The notes below the pieces were generated by a model. The model did no database searches. It had not been told where the DNA came from and saw only the letters and a list, made by a program, of their open reading frames with translations. Positions 25,416 to 34,572 of a DNA stretch of 64,000 bases are shown here, piece by piece. The stretch spans positions 62,001 through 126,000 of the forward strand of contig NZ_JACXLD010000006.1 in assembly GCF_014705705.1 (NCBI RefSeq), given 5' to 3'. Every line of letters begins with the position of its first letter. Within the stretch, counting starts at the first letter, position 1. Source of the stretch: Spongiibacter pelagi. GTDB lineage: Bacteria > Pseudomonadota > Gammaproteobacteria > Pseudomonadales > Spongiibacteraceae. The position numbers were made by a program, and so were the translations under genes.

Positions 25416-26033
25416 TCAATATTTCTTGTGAGTCATAGTTAGCTCAATAAAATACCGGTATAGCAGTAAAATGCCGGCGGCGAGTACCCCGGCCAGATGT
25501 GCTTCGGTGGCAACTCTAACCCCAATAAGCTCGGCCACATTTTCGCTGTTGTACCAGTGGCTTTGTTCCCACAACACTTTTCCCAACACGCCAATCAACA
25601 GTGCGCTGCCGGTTTGATCGCCAGATCGTACCAAGCCTATTGCAATTAATACCGTGAGCCCGTGTAGGGCATCGGATAAGCCCACATACCAATGCAATTG
25701 TGGATAGCCCAAGGTCAGTATTAGGCTGGATAACAAGGATAAGGGCAGCAAAGAAAACAAAAGTTGTCCTATTTGTGCAAGACGGTGGCCCAGCCAAAAA
25801 AGTAAGATCAAGGCAGCACTATTCATCGCCAAATGCGCACTATTGTTATGAATAAAATGTCCGCTGAGCCAGCGCCAGTATTCGCCGTTGATTGGATTTT
25901 GGTAGGCGAGTTGTTCGGTTGAGAATAAACATTGCAGAGCAATGAGTAGCGCGATGATGGCGGACAAGATACCGAGCGCGAGCGCCGGTATGTTGTGATC
26001 CATCAATCTTAATCGTTTACTGAAAAGGCTCAC
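25416..26033 (-). CDS. rrtA: Rhombosortase (rhomboid-family GlyGly-CTERM processing protease)
   Basis: A 205-residue rhomboid-fold intramembrane protease with about six membrane segments. EYWRWLSGHFIHNNSAHLAMNSAALI opens the core, the nucleophilic Ser is in YVGLSDALHG, and the catalytic His is probably in EAHLAGVLAAG near the C-terminus. The rhomboid GxSG is changed to GLSDALHG, which is the rhombosortase pattern. The family cleaves proteins that carry a C-terminal GlyGly-CTERM tail for export to the surface. No GlyGly-CTERM protein was found in this window, so its substrates lie elsewhere. Confidence 0.85.
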   Translation of the reverse strand: MSLFSKRLRLMDHNIPALALGILSAIIALLIALQCLFSTEQLAYQNPINGEYWRWLSGHFIHNNSAHLAMNSAALILLFWLGHRLAQIGQLLFSLLPLSLLSSLILTLGYPQLHWYVGLSDALHGLTVLIAIGLVRSGDQTGSALLIGVLGKVLWEQSHWYNSENVAELIGVRVATEAHLAGVLAAGILLLYRYFIELTMTHKKY

Positions 26034-26096
26034 TTATGCTTCACTATTTCTCGTGTGTGAAAGACAAGAATAACTAAAAAGGAATTCGAGCACCCA

Positions 26097-27320
26097 ATGT
26101 TAGAGAGTATTTTTCAGGATCTTCTCCAGAATCCCCATTACCTATTAATGCCGCTGGTGGCCGGTTTTGTCGGTTATATCACCAAGGTATTAGCCCTAGA
26201 AATGATGTTTAAACCGCTAGAGTTTGTCGGTATTAAGCCGCCGTACCTTGGCTGGCAGGGCATTATTCCGGCAACGGCTGGCAAGATGGCCGGGCGGGCA
26301 ACAGACCTGTTGGTGGGGCGTTTGTTTACCCTTGAGGAATTGATGGGGCGGCTCGATCCCAAGCGCATGGTTAAAGAGCTGGAATACCCAATCAAAGAGG
26401 TGAGTGAGCAGCTCGTCAATGAGGTGGGCAGTCGCTATATGTTCAACTACTGGACGCCGCTGCCCAATATCGTCAAGCATCAGGTCGTAAAGCGCATCCA
26501 GAAAAAACTACCCGGTGTAATGGAAGAGCTGTGGGATGAGATTCGCAAGAACCCCTCGGAATACCTCGATGTAAAACACATGCTGGTGTCCAACCTCGTT
26601 AAAGACAAACGTTTGCTCAATGAGATTTTCAAGAACATTGGCGCCAAGGAATTTGTCTTCTTCCGCAATGCCGGTTTCTGGTTTGGTTTTGCTCTAGGTT
26701 TTATCCAGTTAGCTTGCTGGCTGGTTTGGCATAAGGCGTGGTTGCTGCCAGTGTTTGGTGGATTTGTCGGCCTGTTCAGTGACTGGATCGCGCTGCAAAT
26801 GCTGTTTCGTCCGTTGCTGCCGACCAAAATTTTGGGATTTACCATTCAGGGTAAATTTATTGCCCGCCAGAAAGAGGTGGCGCGTGATTATGCTGAGTTG
26901 ATCGCCAAAGAGTTGATGACCCCGGAAAATATTCTGTTAGAAGTGCTGCGTGGCCCCAGCTCAGATCGCCTGATTCAGTTGGTTGAAGAGCAGGTAGAAA
27001 AAGCCGGAAAAGAGCAGCTCGGTGTGGCGCATCCATTGGTTAAATTGGCCATGGGCTCGAAAAAATACGATGAAATGCGCGATTACCTGATCGAGCGTGT
27101 GGTCGAGTGGATGCCGGAAGTCAGCGATAAAATTGGCGACTACGCCGAAGATGCGCTGGATATTAATAATACCGTGGTGCAGCGCATGGATTTATTAACT
27201 CCCGAAGAATTTGAAGGGATGTTGCGCCCGGCATTTAAAGAAAATGAGAAAGTGGTGGTGCTGGCGGGGGCCGTGCTGGGTTTCATTATTGGTGAGCTGC
27301 AAGTGCATATGATGCTGTAG
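26097..27320 (+). CDS. DUF445 family membrane protein
   Basis: A 407-residue protein with the DUF445 layout: an N-terminal membrane segment (about 14-34, HYLLMPLVAGFVGYITKVLA), an internal membrane pair (about 195-240, AGFWFGFALGFIQLACWL and LLPVFGGFVGLFSDWIALQML), and a C-terminal segment at 383-403. The MMFKPLEF and MLFRPLLP motifs form a repeated half, showing internal duplication. The soluble helices between are charged. AAGGA lies 12 bases upstream. Function unknown across the family; an envelope role is inferred from topology. Confidence 0.85.
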   Translation: MLESIFQDLLQNPHYLLMPLVAGFVGYITKVLALEMMFKPLEFVGIKPPYLGWQGIIPATAGKMAGRATDLLVGRLFTLEELMGRLDPKRMVKELEYPIKEVSEQLVNEVGSRYMFNYWTPLPNIVKHQVVKRIQKKLPGVMEELWDEIRKNPSEYLDVKHMLVSNLVKDKRLLNEIFKNIGAKEFVFFRNAGFWFGFALGFIQLACWLVWHKAWLLPVFGGFVGLFSDWIALQMLFRPLLPTKILGFTIQGKFIARQKEVARDYAELIAKELMTPENILLEVLRGPSSDRLIQLVEEQVEKAGKEQLGVAHPLVKLAMGSKKYDEMRDYLIERVVEWMPEVSDKIGDYAEDALDINNTVVQRMDLLTPEEFEGMLRPAFKENEKVVVLAGAVLGFIIGELQVHMML

Positions 27321-27402
27321 TGCATTTTCAAAGTGGGTTTCCTGAGCTAGAGTACGCGCCTGAATTATTCTCTCCCCAGTATTTTCAGGTGGGTACTCGC
27401 CG

Positions 27403-28107
27403 ATGAGTCATTCTTCCAACAATAAGATTTTTCTGGATAAGCCGGTATTTGCCTGGGGCATTTCAGCGCTGATTCTGTTTTCAGTATTGTGCTTTTCGCT
27501 GGAGACACTCCCTGATTTAAGTCCGGCCATGACGGCCTTTCTCAAATACGCTGAGATGGTTGTGGTGGTGTTATTTACGCTGGAATATCTGATCCGCTTG
27601 GCGCTAACGAAAAAGCGCCTGAAGTTTGTGTTCAGTTTTTACGGACTAATCGACCTATTGGCGATTCTGCCGTTCTATTTAGCTTTTGCAGTAGATCTAC
27701 GCACACTGCGTTTGCTCAGGTTGTTGCGGCTGGCGCGTATTCTAAAATTGGCTAGATACAATAAAGCGCTTCAACGTTTTACTACGGCACTGTACTTAGC
27801 CAAGGAAGAGCTGATTATTTTTACCATGGCCAGTTTTGTGGTGTTGTATCTGGCGGCGGTGGGAATTTACCACTTTGAACACGCGGCCCAGCCCGAAGTA
27901 TTTCGCTCGATTTTTGATTGCTTGTGGTGGGCGGTGTCTACGTTAACTACCGTAGGTTATGGCGATATTTATCCGATAACCACCGGCGGTCGCTTCTTTA
28001 CTTTTATGGTGTTGATGGTTGGGCTTGGCTTAATTGCCGTGCCCACCGGTATTGTTGCTTCGGCGCTTTCAGCGGTTCGCCGCCAGCAGGAAGCGGCAAA
28101 GAAATAG
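27403..28107 (+). CDS. Voltage-gated potassium channel (six-segment ion transporter)
   Basis: A 234-residue Kv-type channel. Segments S1-S3 span about residues 14-100. S4 carries regularly spaced arginines in LRTLRLLRLLRLARILKLARY, S5 follows, and the pore loop has the selectivity filter TTVGYGDIYP. S6 ends the protein, and there is no C-terminal regulatory domain. It acts as a tetramer in the inner membrane. AGGTGGG is the ribosome binding site. The stop is 2 bases from that of the convergent thiolase-like gene, leaving no room for a separate terminator. Confidence 0.93.
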   Translation: MSHSSNNKIFLDKPVFAWGISALILFSVLCFSLETLPDLSPAMTAFLKYAEMVVVVLFTLEYLIRLALTKKRLKFVFSFYGLIDLLAILPFYLAFAVDLRTLRLLRLLRLARILKLARYNKALQRFTTALYLAKEELIIFTMASFVVLYLAAVGIYHFEHAAQPEVFRSIFDCLWWAVSTLTTVGYGDIYPITTGGRFFTFMVLMVGLGLIAVPTGIVASALSAVRRQQEAAKK

Positions 28108-28109
28108 GG

Positions 28110-29630
28110 TTATTGGTAATGCCATTCCGGCAGGCCGTCATCGGCAAGGGTAATGTTACCCTGTAAACCAACAGCGGTTTGCTTGGCATCTAATAGCCGC
28201 TCCAAGGCAGCTTGATTTTCGAGAGAAACCTTGGCCATTCCCCGTTTTCCTGCCGGGCTGAGAAATACCACTACACCCTGTTTTGGGCTGCCATCACGAT
28301 TAAAGATTACGGTATAGGTTTCGATTTGCGCCGGGCCGTTATAGTTTTCTTCAAGTCGTTCGGGAATAGGGGCGAGTCGTTTATTCGCCTCATCTTGCAA
28401 AGAAAAGTCTGCGGTAAATTCTGCCTCAGGCGCATGGTTGCTCAGTACGAGGCTGTGATGTTTATTCACAAAACCGCCTTGACCATAAAGCAGGCCAATG
28501 CTGCCGGGCTGGGCGCGGAGCTTTTGCACCATGGCGCTGCAGGCATGGCTCATATAATTATTAATCGGCCCGCCGAAGAATGTCAGACCTCCAGCCACTG
28601 TTGGCGATTGCGCACTATTCTCTAGACCGAGGTAGGCGCGAGCCATTTTGGGCACAATAGGGAAGCAGCTATACAGCTCCATAAAATCAAAGCGCGAGGC
28701 ATCATTGCCCACTAGCGCTAGTGCTTTGTCGAGTACCGCTTCCTGTGCGCTGCTGTGAATATAATTGTCCCGGTGCAGAAAATCGTCAGCTTCAATGGCA
28801 TGACCGCCGCCCCAGATGTAAATCAATTTATCTTCTGCAATGCCCAGTGCGCGGGCTTTTTCTAGGCTGGTGACGATGACGGCGGCGCCCTGATTAACGG
28901 CGGGATTGGCCATCATTAATTTGGGATAGGGCCAGCTCACCATGCGATTGTGCTCGGTTATAGTGGCGATCTCCGCGGCGCGGGGCTTGTTGCGAATCCA
29001 TGCCATTTCATTGTCTGCAGCAACATCGGCATAGCGCTCCCAAAGTTGGGCATTGTCGATTAAGCCCTGCTCGGGAGTGATATTTTGCTCGGCCTGAAAG
29101 GCCACTTCGTAAAACGGATAGAGCTGGGCGGGATCGATACTTCCCAGTTTCTCGGCAATAGGGCTCAGACAGATTTTTGCGTTAGCAAAAGGAAAGGTTT
29201 CTTCGGTACTTGCTGGAGCTGTCCACGGTGGCATCTCCCCGGTTTTCATAATTTTGTTGAGTGAGCTGAGTGCTTCACCGCCGGCAATAAGCGCGGTGCA
29301 GCCTTGGCCTTGCAAAATACGCAGGGCGGCTTCATGAATCAGCTTGGTGGGGTTTTCACCGCCCATGCTGACATTGACCTGTCGCTTGGGATAAATCCCC
29401 AGCATCTCGCTCAGAGTGCCTACCGGGTTTTTATAGCTCCAGCTAAACAGGCCGATAAGGTCGAGTGAATCTGCATCTTCAAGCAAGGCGGTATTGCCTG
29501 CATCCTCCGCTGCGTTTCGCAAAGCTTGGGCCATTAAGGCAACAGGCTCTAGCGCATCACTAATTTGAGCTGGGCGGTCGATAACTTCGCCAACGCCGAC
29601 GATAACGGGAATTTTAGCGGGAGATTGCAT
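28110..29630 (-). CDS. Thiolase-like acetyl-CoA acetyltransferase family protein, atypical active site
   Basis: A 506-residue thiolase-fold protein: GVGEVIDRP start, IAGGEALSS, NPAVNQGAAVIVTS, then a C-terminal OB-like domain (about 410-500; QIETYTVIFNRDGSPKQGVVV) seen in one subgroup. The usual nucleophilic Cys of thiolases is absent, since that site reads SMGGENPTKLIHEA. The usual C-terminal GHPIGASG is replaced by GGPINNYMSHACS, which keeps a His and a Cys. It may act on steroid or branched acyl-CoA like SCP2-type thiolases or be non-thiolytic. AAGGA lies 7 bases before the ATG. Divergent from edd. Confidence 0.82.
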   Translation of the reverse strand: MQSPAKIPVIVGVGEVIDRPAQISDALEPVALMAQALRNAAEDAGNTALLEDADSLDLIGLFSWSYKNPVGTLSEMLGIYPKRQVNVSMGGENPTKLIHEAALRILQGQGCTALIAGGEALSSLNKIMKTGEMPPWTAPASTEETFPFANAKICLSPIAEKLGSIDPAQLYPFYEVAFQAEQNITPEQGLIDNAQLWERYADVAADNEMAWIRNKPRAAEIATITEHNRMVSWPYPKLMMANPAVNQGAAVIVTSLEKARALGIAEDKLIYIWGGGHAIEADDFLHRDNYIHSSAQEAVLDKALALVGNDASRFDFMELYSCFPIVPKMARAYLGLENSAQSPTVAGGLTFFGGPINNYMSHACSAMVQKLRAQPGSIGLLYGQGGFVNKHHSLVLSNHAPEAEFTADFSLQDEANKRLAPIPERLEENYNGPAQIETYTVIFNRDGSPKQGVVVFLSPAGKRGMAKVSLENQAALERLLDAKQTAVGLQGNITLADDGLPEWHYQ

Positions 29631-29812
29631 GAACAGGTCCTTATTTTTCAGTCACTATAAAACCTGAGGCTAAGGATTGAAATGGATTAAACAGCCTAAT
29701 GCGGTCATAAGGGTAGAAATTCATTTGGCTAGTCTCGTATAGTGTTTCTACAGGCTTATGCCCACGAATTTGTCGGGCCATTTGCACCCGCGAGTCGCAT
29801 TCCTGCTGAATT

Positions 29813-29826
29813 AAGGAGGCTCCACC
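29813..29826 (+). promoter_or_regulatory. Ribosome binding site that fixes the TTG start of edd
   Basis: AAGGAGG at 29813-29819, 7 bases before TTG 29827. No ATG lies at a better distance in this frame, and the TTG-initiated protein matches Edd at its N-terminus. Confidence 0.8.
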
Positions 29827-31638
29827 TTGCATCACCGAGTTGCCGAAGTCACCCAGCGTATTATCGAGCGCAGCCAATCTGCGCGTGAACACTATCTGAA
29901 TAAAATCCGCAGCGCCCATCACAATGGGCCAGCCCGTGGTCGCTTGTCCTGTGGCAATTTAGCCCACGGTTTTGCGGCAAGTGATGCCCACGACAAACCC
30001 CTGTTAGCGGTCGATCGGGTTGCCAATTACGCAATTGTTTCTGCTTACAACGATATGCTCTCTGCACACCAGCCCTATGCCACCTATCCCGAGCAAATTA
30101 AATCGGCTGCCCGGGAGTTGGGCGCGGTGGTGCAATTTGCTGGTGGTGTTCCCGCCATGTGCGATGGCGTGACTCAGGGTCGAGATGGCATGGAGCTATC
30201 GTTATTCAGCCGCGACAATATTGCCATGGCCACTGGTGTGGCGCTTTCCCACGATATGTTTGATGGTGTGTTCTGTCTGGGTATCTGCGACAAAATTGTA
30301 CCGGGGCTGGCTATTGGCGCGCTGGCTTTTGGGCATTTGCCTTGCGTTTTTGTGCCTGCTGGGCCGATGGCATCCGGCTTGGCGAATGCAGAAAAAGGGC
30401 GGATTCGGCAGCTCTATGCCGAGGGCAAAGTCGGTAGAGAAGAGCTATTAAAAGCGGAAAGTGCGTCCTATCACAGCGCCGGCACTTGCACCTTTTACGG
30501 TACGGCCAACAGCAATCAAATGCTGATGGAAATTATGGGGATGCAATTGGCGGGCAGTGCTTTTGTGCATCCCAATACGCCCCTGCGAGCGGCTTTAACA
30601 CAGGCGGCGGTGAAGCGCCTCGATGAACTGTCCCCCCTCAGTAATGGCTTTATGCCGCTGGGCGAGATGATCGACGAGAAGAGTATTGTTAATGGCATTG
30701 TTGGCTTATTAGCGACCGGCGGCTCGACCAATCACACTATTCATTTAATCGCGATTGCTCGCGCTGCGGGCATTTTGATCAACTGGCAGGATATGGCCGA
30801 TCTCTCATCGGTGGTGCCTTTACTGTGTCGGATTTATCCTAACGGTCAGGCCGATGTGAATCATTTTCAGGCTGCTGGCGGTATGGCGTTGTTGATTCGT
30901 GAGCTGCTGGATAACGGCCTTTTACACGATGACGTTGCTACGGTTATGGGCGAGGGTGGTTTGCGTCGCTATTGTGAAGAACCGTTTTTGAATCCTGAAG
31001 GAAAAATCGAATGGCGTGCTGCGCCAGAGCAAAGTTTAGATCCCGCCGTGCTTAGCTCGGTCGCGCAGGCGTTCAGTGCTGAGGGCGGCCTGCGTTTGCT
31101 GACGGGTAACTTAGGGCGTGCGGTAATTAAAACCTCGGCGGTAAAACCCGAGCATCGTGTTGTTTGTGCGCCGGCGATTATTTTTGAAGAGCAGGATGAA
31201 ATCAAAACCCGCTTTGATGCGGGGGAGTTAGATCGAGATTTTATTGCGGTACTGCGTTTTCAGGGGCCAAAAGCCAATGGGATGCCCGAGTTACACAAGC
31301 TGACGCCAGTGTTGGGGGTATTGCAGGATCGCGGTTTTAAAGTGGCGCTCGTCACCGATGGGCGCATGTCTGGTGCTTCAGGCAAAGTCCCCGCAGCTAT
31401 TCACTTGATTCCCGAAGCCTTAGAGGCTGGGCCAATTTCGCGCTTACAAGATGGCGATATGCTGGAGTTGGATGCGGAGCAGGGCACGTTACGGGTGTTG
31501 AATGATGCCGCCTTAGTGCGTGATGCGGCGAGCTATCAAGGTGGGCATGAGCAGGGCACCGGACGAGAATTATTTTCCGGCTTTCGCAAGCTGGTCAGCG
31601 ATGCCGAGGCGGGGGCTTCGGTGATTGCCTATGAATGA
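29827..31638 (+). CDS. edd: 6-phosphogluconate dehydratase
   Basis: The committed Entner-Doudoroff step, 6-phosphogluconate to KDPG. A 603-residue IlvD/Edd-family iron-sulfur enzyme started at TTG. Cluster cysteines are visible in [28 protein letters not shown] and [23 protein letters not shown] and the [27 protein letters not shown] segments are family signatures. First gene of a five-gene glucose operon (edd, pgl, eda, glk, thioesterase). No zwf is seen, so glucose-6-phosphate dehydrogenase is elsewhere. An oxygen-sensitive cluster is expected. Confidence 0.97.
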   Translation: MHHRVAEVTQRIIERSQSAREHYLNKIRSAHHNGPARGRLSCGNLAHGFAASDAHDKPLLAVDRVANYAIVSAYNDMLSAHQPYATYPEQIKSAARELGAVVQFAGGVPAMCDGVTQGRDGMELSLFSRDNIAMATGVALSHDMFDGVFCLGICDKIVPGLAIGALAFGHLPCVFVPAGPMASGLANAEKGRIRQLYAEGKVGREELLKAESASYHSAGTCTFYGTANSNQMLMEIMGMQLAGSAFVHPNTPLRAALTQAAVKRLDELSPLSNGFMPLGEMIDEKSIVNGIVGLLATGGSTNHTIHLIAIARAAGILINWQDMADLSSVVPLLCRIYPNGQADVNHFQAAGGMALLIRELLDNGLLHDDVATVMGEGGLRRYCEEPFLNPEGKIEWRAAPEQSLDPAVLSSVAQAFSAEGGLRLLTGNLGRAVIKTSAVKPEHRVVCAPAIIFEEQDEIKTRFDAGELDRDFIAVLRFQGPKANGMPELHKLTPVLGVLQDRGFKVALVTDGRMSGASGKVPAAIHLIPEALEAGPISRLQDGDMLELDAEQGTLRVLNDAALVRDAASYQGGHEQGTGRELFSGFRKLVSDAEAGASVIAYE

Positions 31639-31662
31639 CACACCATTTAAGGAATGCTCAAA

Positions 31663-32373
31663 ATGGTGAGTGAGCATTTTTTTCCAGAAACTTCGTTATT
31701 GCTTGATGCCTTGGTTGAGCGTATCGCCGAACAATTGCGCTTGGCTGTCGAGGCTCATGGTCAGGCGGTGTTCTTAGTCTCTGGCGGGAGTAGTCCTAAA
31801 CCGGTTTATGAACGACTTTCTGACATGCCGCTGGCCTGGGATAAAATTATTGTGGTGTTGGTGGATGAGCGTTGGGTTAGTTTGGATCACCCCGCCAGTA
31901 ACGCGGCGTTTATCTCGCAACATTTGCTGAAAAACAACGCAGAGAATACGCGTTTCATCGGCTTAAAAAATGCGGCAGCGACGGCCAAAGAAGGGCAGGC
32001 AAGTTGTGAAAAGATACTGCAAACGCTACCTGCTGAGCCCGATGTTTGTTTGCTCGGCATGGGCAATGATGGTCACACGGCATCCCTGTTTCCCTATGCG
32101 CAGGGCTTGAGTGCTGGTTTAGAAAACCAAAGTCCCAAGCGTTGTGTCGCTATTTGTGCACAGCGCTCAGAGGTGACTGGGAAGTTCACCGAAAGAATGA
32201 GCTTGAATTTTTCGTATCTGAGCAAAGCGAAACATAGCTTTCTGCTGATTAATGGCGAGCAGAAACGACAAGCCTATACTGCGGCATTGCAAGCTGGGCC
32301 GATAGAAGACATGCCCATTCGCGCCTTTCTACAATCTTCCGAAGTGCAGCTGAATGTGTATTGGTCGCCCTGA
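31663..32373 (+). CDS. pgl: 6-phosphogluconolactonase
   Basis: Hydrolyses 6-phosphogluconolactone to 6-phosphogluconate. The start is placed at the second ATG (31663), which lies 9 bases after AAGGA; the first ATG at 31654 directly touches that motif. The 236-residue protein shows FLVSGGSSPKPVYERL, VLVDERWVS, LGMGNDGHTASLFP and KAKHSFLLINGEQK, all typical of the SOL/DevB type rather than the YbhE beta-propeller type. Second gene of the Entner-Doudoroff operon, 24 bases after edd. Confidence 0.95.
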   Translation: MVSEHFFPETSLLLDALVERIAEQLRLAVEAHGQAVFLVSGGSSPKPVYERLSDMPLAWDKIIVVLVDERWVSLDHPASNAAFISQHLLKNNAENTRFIGLKNAAATAKEGQASCEKILQTLPAEPDVCLLGMGNDGHTASLFPYAQGLSAGLENQSPKRCVAICAQRSEVTGKFTERMSLNFSYLSKAKHSFLLINGEQKRQAYTAALQAGPIEDMPIRAFLQSSEVQLNVYWSP

Positions 32374-32409
32374 ACGTATTAACCCATTGCTAAAATTAGG
32401 ATAACGCCC

Positions 32410-33036
32410 GTGCGTGATGTTGAACAAATCTTGACCCGCAGCCCGGTGATTCCGGTCATTGTGATTGAGGATATTGCCGATGCCGTGCCCCTTGCGCGGG
32501 CGTTGTATCAAGGTGGTTTGCAGGTGCTGGAAGTGACCTTGAGAACCGAGCAGGGCTTGGCCGCAATTACCGAAATGCGCAGTGCCTTACCCGATGCCAT
32601 TATTGGCGCTGGAACGGTGATAAGCGGCGATGATGTCGTTCGTTCCAAAGCCGCTGGCGCGGAGTTTTTGGTGAGTCCGGGTTGTACTCCGGCACTGTTT
32701 GATTCGGCAATGGCCGAACAAATGCCTTTTCTGCCGGGGGTTAATTCACCGAGTGAAGCGATGGCCTTATTGGAAAAAGGTCAGCGCCATTTAAAATTTT
32801 TCCCCGCAGAAGCCGCGGGCGGTGTGGCGATGTTGAAATCGATTGGTGGACCTCTGCCGCAACTGCGTTTTTGCCCAACCGGCGGTATTAATTTGAGTAA
32901 TGCTAAATCTTATATGGCACTGAGCAATGTCGCCTGTGTCGGTGGCAGTTGGATGTTAGATGCAAAAGCCATTGCCAGTAAGGATTGGGGGCTTATCGAA
33001 AAACTGGCCAGCGAGGCCGCAGCGCTGAAAAGCTAG
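32410..33036 (+). CDS. eda: KDPG/KHG aldolase
   Basis: Cleaves 2-keto-3-deoxy-6-phosphogluconate to pyruvate and glyceraldehyde-3-phosphate. GTG start with AGGATAA 5 bases upstream. The 208-residue class I aldolase has the catalytic Glu in LEVTLRTEQG and the Schiff-base Lys in HLKFFPAEAAGG. GAGTVISGDDV, LVSPGCTP, CPTGGINLSNA and CVGGSWM complete the phosphate-binding pattern. Third gene of the operon. Confidence 0.96.
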   Translation: MRDVEQILTRSPVIPVIVIEDIADAVPLARALYQGGLQVLEVTLRTEQGLAAITEMRSALPDAIIGAGTVISGDDVVRSKAAGAEFLVSPGCTPALFDSAMAEQMPFLPGVNSPSEAMALLEKGQRHLKFFPAEAAGGVAMLKSIGGPLPQLRFCPTGGINLSNAKSYMALSNVACVGGSWMLDAKAIASKDWGLIEKLASEAAALKS

Positions 33037-33103
33037 CGCTGATTTTTATGTGGTTCCCATTATGCAATTCAAATAATGCCGTTCCTACAATGCTGTTTTT
33101 ACA

Positions 33104-34081
33104 ATGAAAGTACCCACGGTTAAACCTCTGCATATCGTTGCCGATATTGGCGGCACTCATGGTCGCTTTGCCCGCGTGTCGCCGGGTAGCTTGGCGCTCT
33201 CTGAGTCGCATGATTTTTCCTGTGCCGAATTTTCATCACTTATTGATTTAATCAAAGCCTATCTCGATCAGTTAGACGAATCGCCAATTTCAGCCTGCTT
33301 TGCCATTGCCGCGCCTCTTGTTGGTGAGCAATTCCATATGCCCAACCGAGGCTGGCGTTTCGGCGCGGCTGAACTCGAAGCGGCGTTGGGCTTTCCCATT
33401 AAATTAATCAATGATTTCAATGCGCAGGCTTTGTCGCTTAAGTCGATTAGCGCTCAGGACTGCCAGTTGCTAGGTAGCCGAAATCCCTTTGTGGAAAGCC
33501 CAAGCGTACCTGCGGGAAACACGAAAGCCATTTTAGGGCCGGGTACCGGCTTGGGTGTGGCGGGTCTATTGGCCAATGGTTCGGTACTGGTCTCCGAAGG
33601 TGGGCATATCAGTTTTGCGCCGGTAAATGAGCATGAATATGCACTGCTTAATTTACTTTGGCAGCACTATGAGCGAGTGTCGATAGAGCGTGTACTCTCG
33701 GGCATGGGTTTGTCGAATTTGTACTGGGCAAACAGTGTGTTGTGCAAGCAAGAACAACAACTCACGCCCCCAGAAATCACGCAAAAAGCACGTGGTGGTG
33801 ACCCCATTGCCTTGCAGGCTGTTCAAGATTTTACTGGCATATTGGGTTCAGCGGCGGGCGATGTTGCTCTGATGATGGGCGCCTATAGTGGCGTGTTTTT
33901 GTCGGGAGGAATGTTGGAAAAAATGCAGGGCTTAATTGATGTTAAGCTGCTGCGACAACGATTTGAAAGTAAAGGGCGCTACCGACCTATTTGTGAGCAA
34001 ATTCCGCTGGCCATTACCCAGCGGCAACACGCCGGATTGATCGGCTGCGCCCAAGCAATATTGGATGATAATAATGAGTAA
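33104..34081 (+). CDS. glk: Glucokinase
   Basis: ATP-dependent glucose phosphorylation. A 325-residue Glk-family protein with the ATP motif VADIGGTHGRFARVS, the sugar-binding LINDFNAQALSLK and the GPGTGLGVAGLL loop, plus SEGGHISFAPVNEHE and VFLSGGML. It supplies glucose-6-phosphate to the Entner-Doudoroff genes just upstream. The ATG has no clear ribosome binding site. It overlaps the thioesterase start by 8 bases (ATGAGTAA). Confidence 0.95.
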   Translation: MKVPTVKPLHIVADIGGTHGRFARVSPGSLALSESHDFSCAEFSSLIDLIKAYLDQLDESPISACFAIAAPLVGEQFHMPNRGWRFGAAELEAALGFPIKLINDFNAQALSLKSISAQDCQLLGSRNPFVESPSVPAGNTKAILGPGTGLGVAGLLANGSVLVSEGGHISFAPVNEHEYALLNLLWQHYERVSIERVLSGMGLSNLYWANSVLCKQEQQLTPPEITQKARGGDPIALQAVQDFTGILGSAAGDVALMMGAYSGVFLSGGMLEKMQGLIDVKLLRQRFESKGRYRPICEQIPLAITQRQHAGLIGCAQAILDDNNE

Positions 34082-34496
34082 TGCGCGATCACCGATGAAT
34101 GCCGAGCAACTCGCGGTATTTTTTAAACAAGAATTTCCTCAGGCGGAAGTGTTGATTGAGCAGGCGGGCGGTGGTTTTGTGCGCCTGCGTAAGCCCATTG
34201 ATGAACGCCATTTGCGCCCCGGTGGAACGGTCTCGGGGCCGGTGATGATGGAGATGGCCGATGCCGCCCTGTATGCCGCGATATTGTCAGAGCTGGGGCC
34301 GGTTGCCCTCGCGGTAACCACCAATTTGAATATTAACTTTCTCCGCAAGCCCTCGGCCGACAAGGACATTATTGCCGATTGCCGTTTGATTAAACTCGGT
34401 AAATTACTGGCGATTGGCGAAGTGACGATTTACTCGGTGGGCAATGATGAGCCTGTCGCTCATGCAACGGGGACTTACGCCATTCCCCCAAAATAA
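34074..34496 (+). CDS. PaaI-family hotdog thioesterase
   Basis: A 140-residue single hotdog-fold acyl-CoA thioesterase. The start at 34074 (MSNARSPMNAEQ) overlaps the glk stop and suggests translational coupling; an ATG 9 bases earlier is possible. The family signature is PGGTVSGPVMMEMADAALYAAIL, with Asp at the catalytic position, followed by TTNLNINFLRKPSADKDIIADCRL. It hydrolyses acyl- or aryl-CoA esters; the substrate is unknown and its place in a glucose operon is unexplained. Confidence 0.88.
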   Translation: MSNARSPMNAEQLAVFFKQEFPQAEVLIEQAGGGFVRLRKPIDERHLRPGGTVSGPVMMEMADAALYAAILSELGPVALAVTTNLNINFLRKPSADKDIIADCRLIKLGKLLAIGEVTIYSVGNDEPVAHATGTYAIPPK

Positions 34497-34572
34497 AACT
34501 GTCGTCTGGGTGACAGTTTGCCGCAGATAAAAGCGGTAACTTCTCGGTAATTTAATCGCGAGGACAACAATA

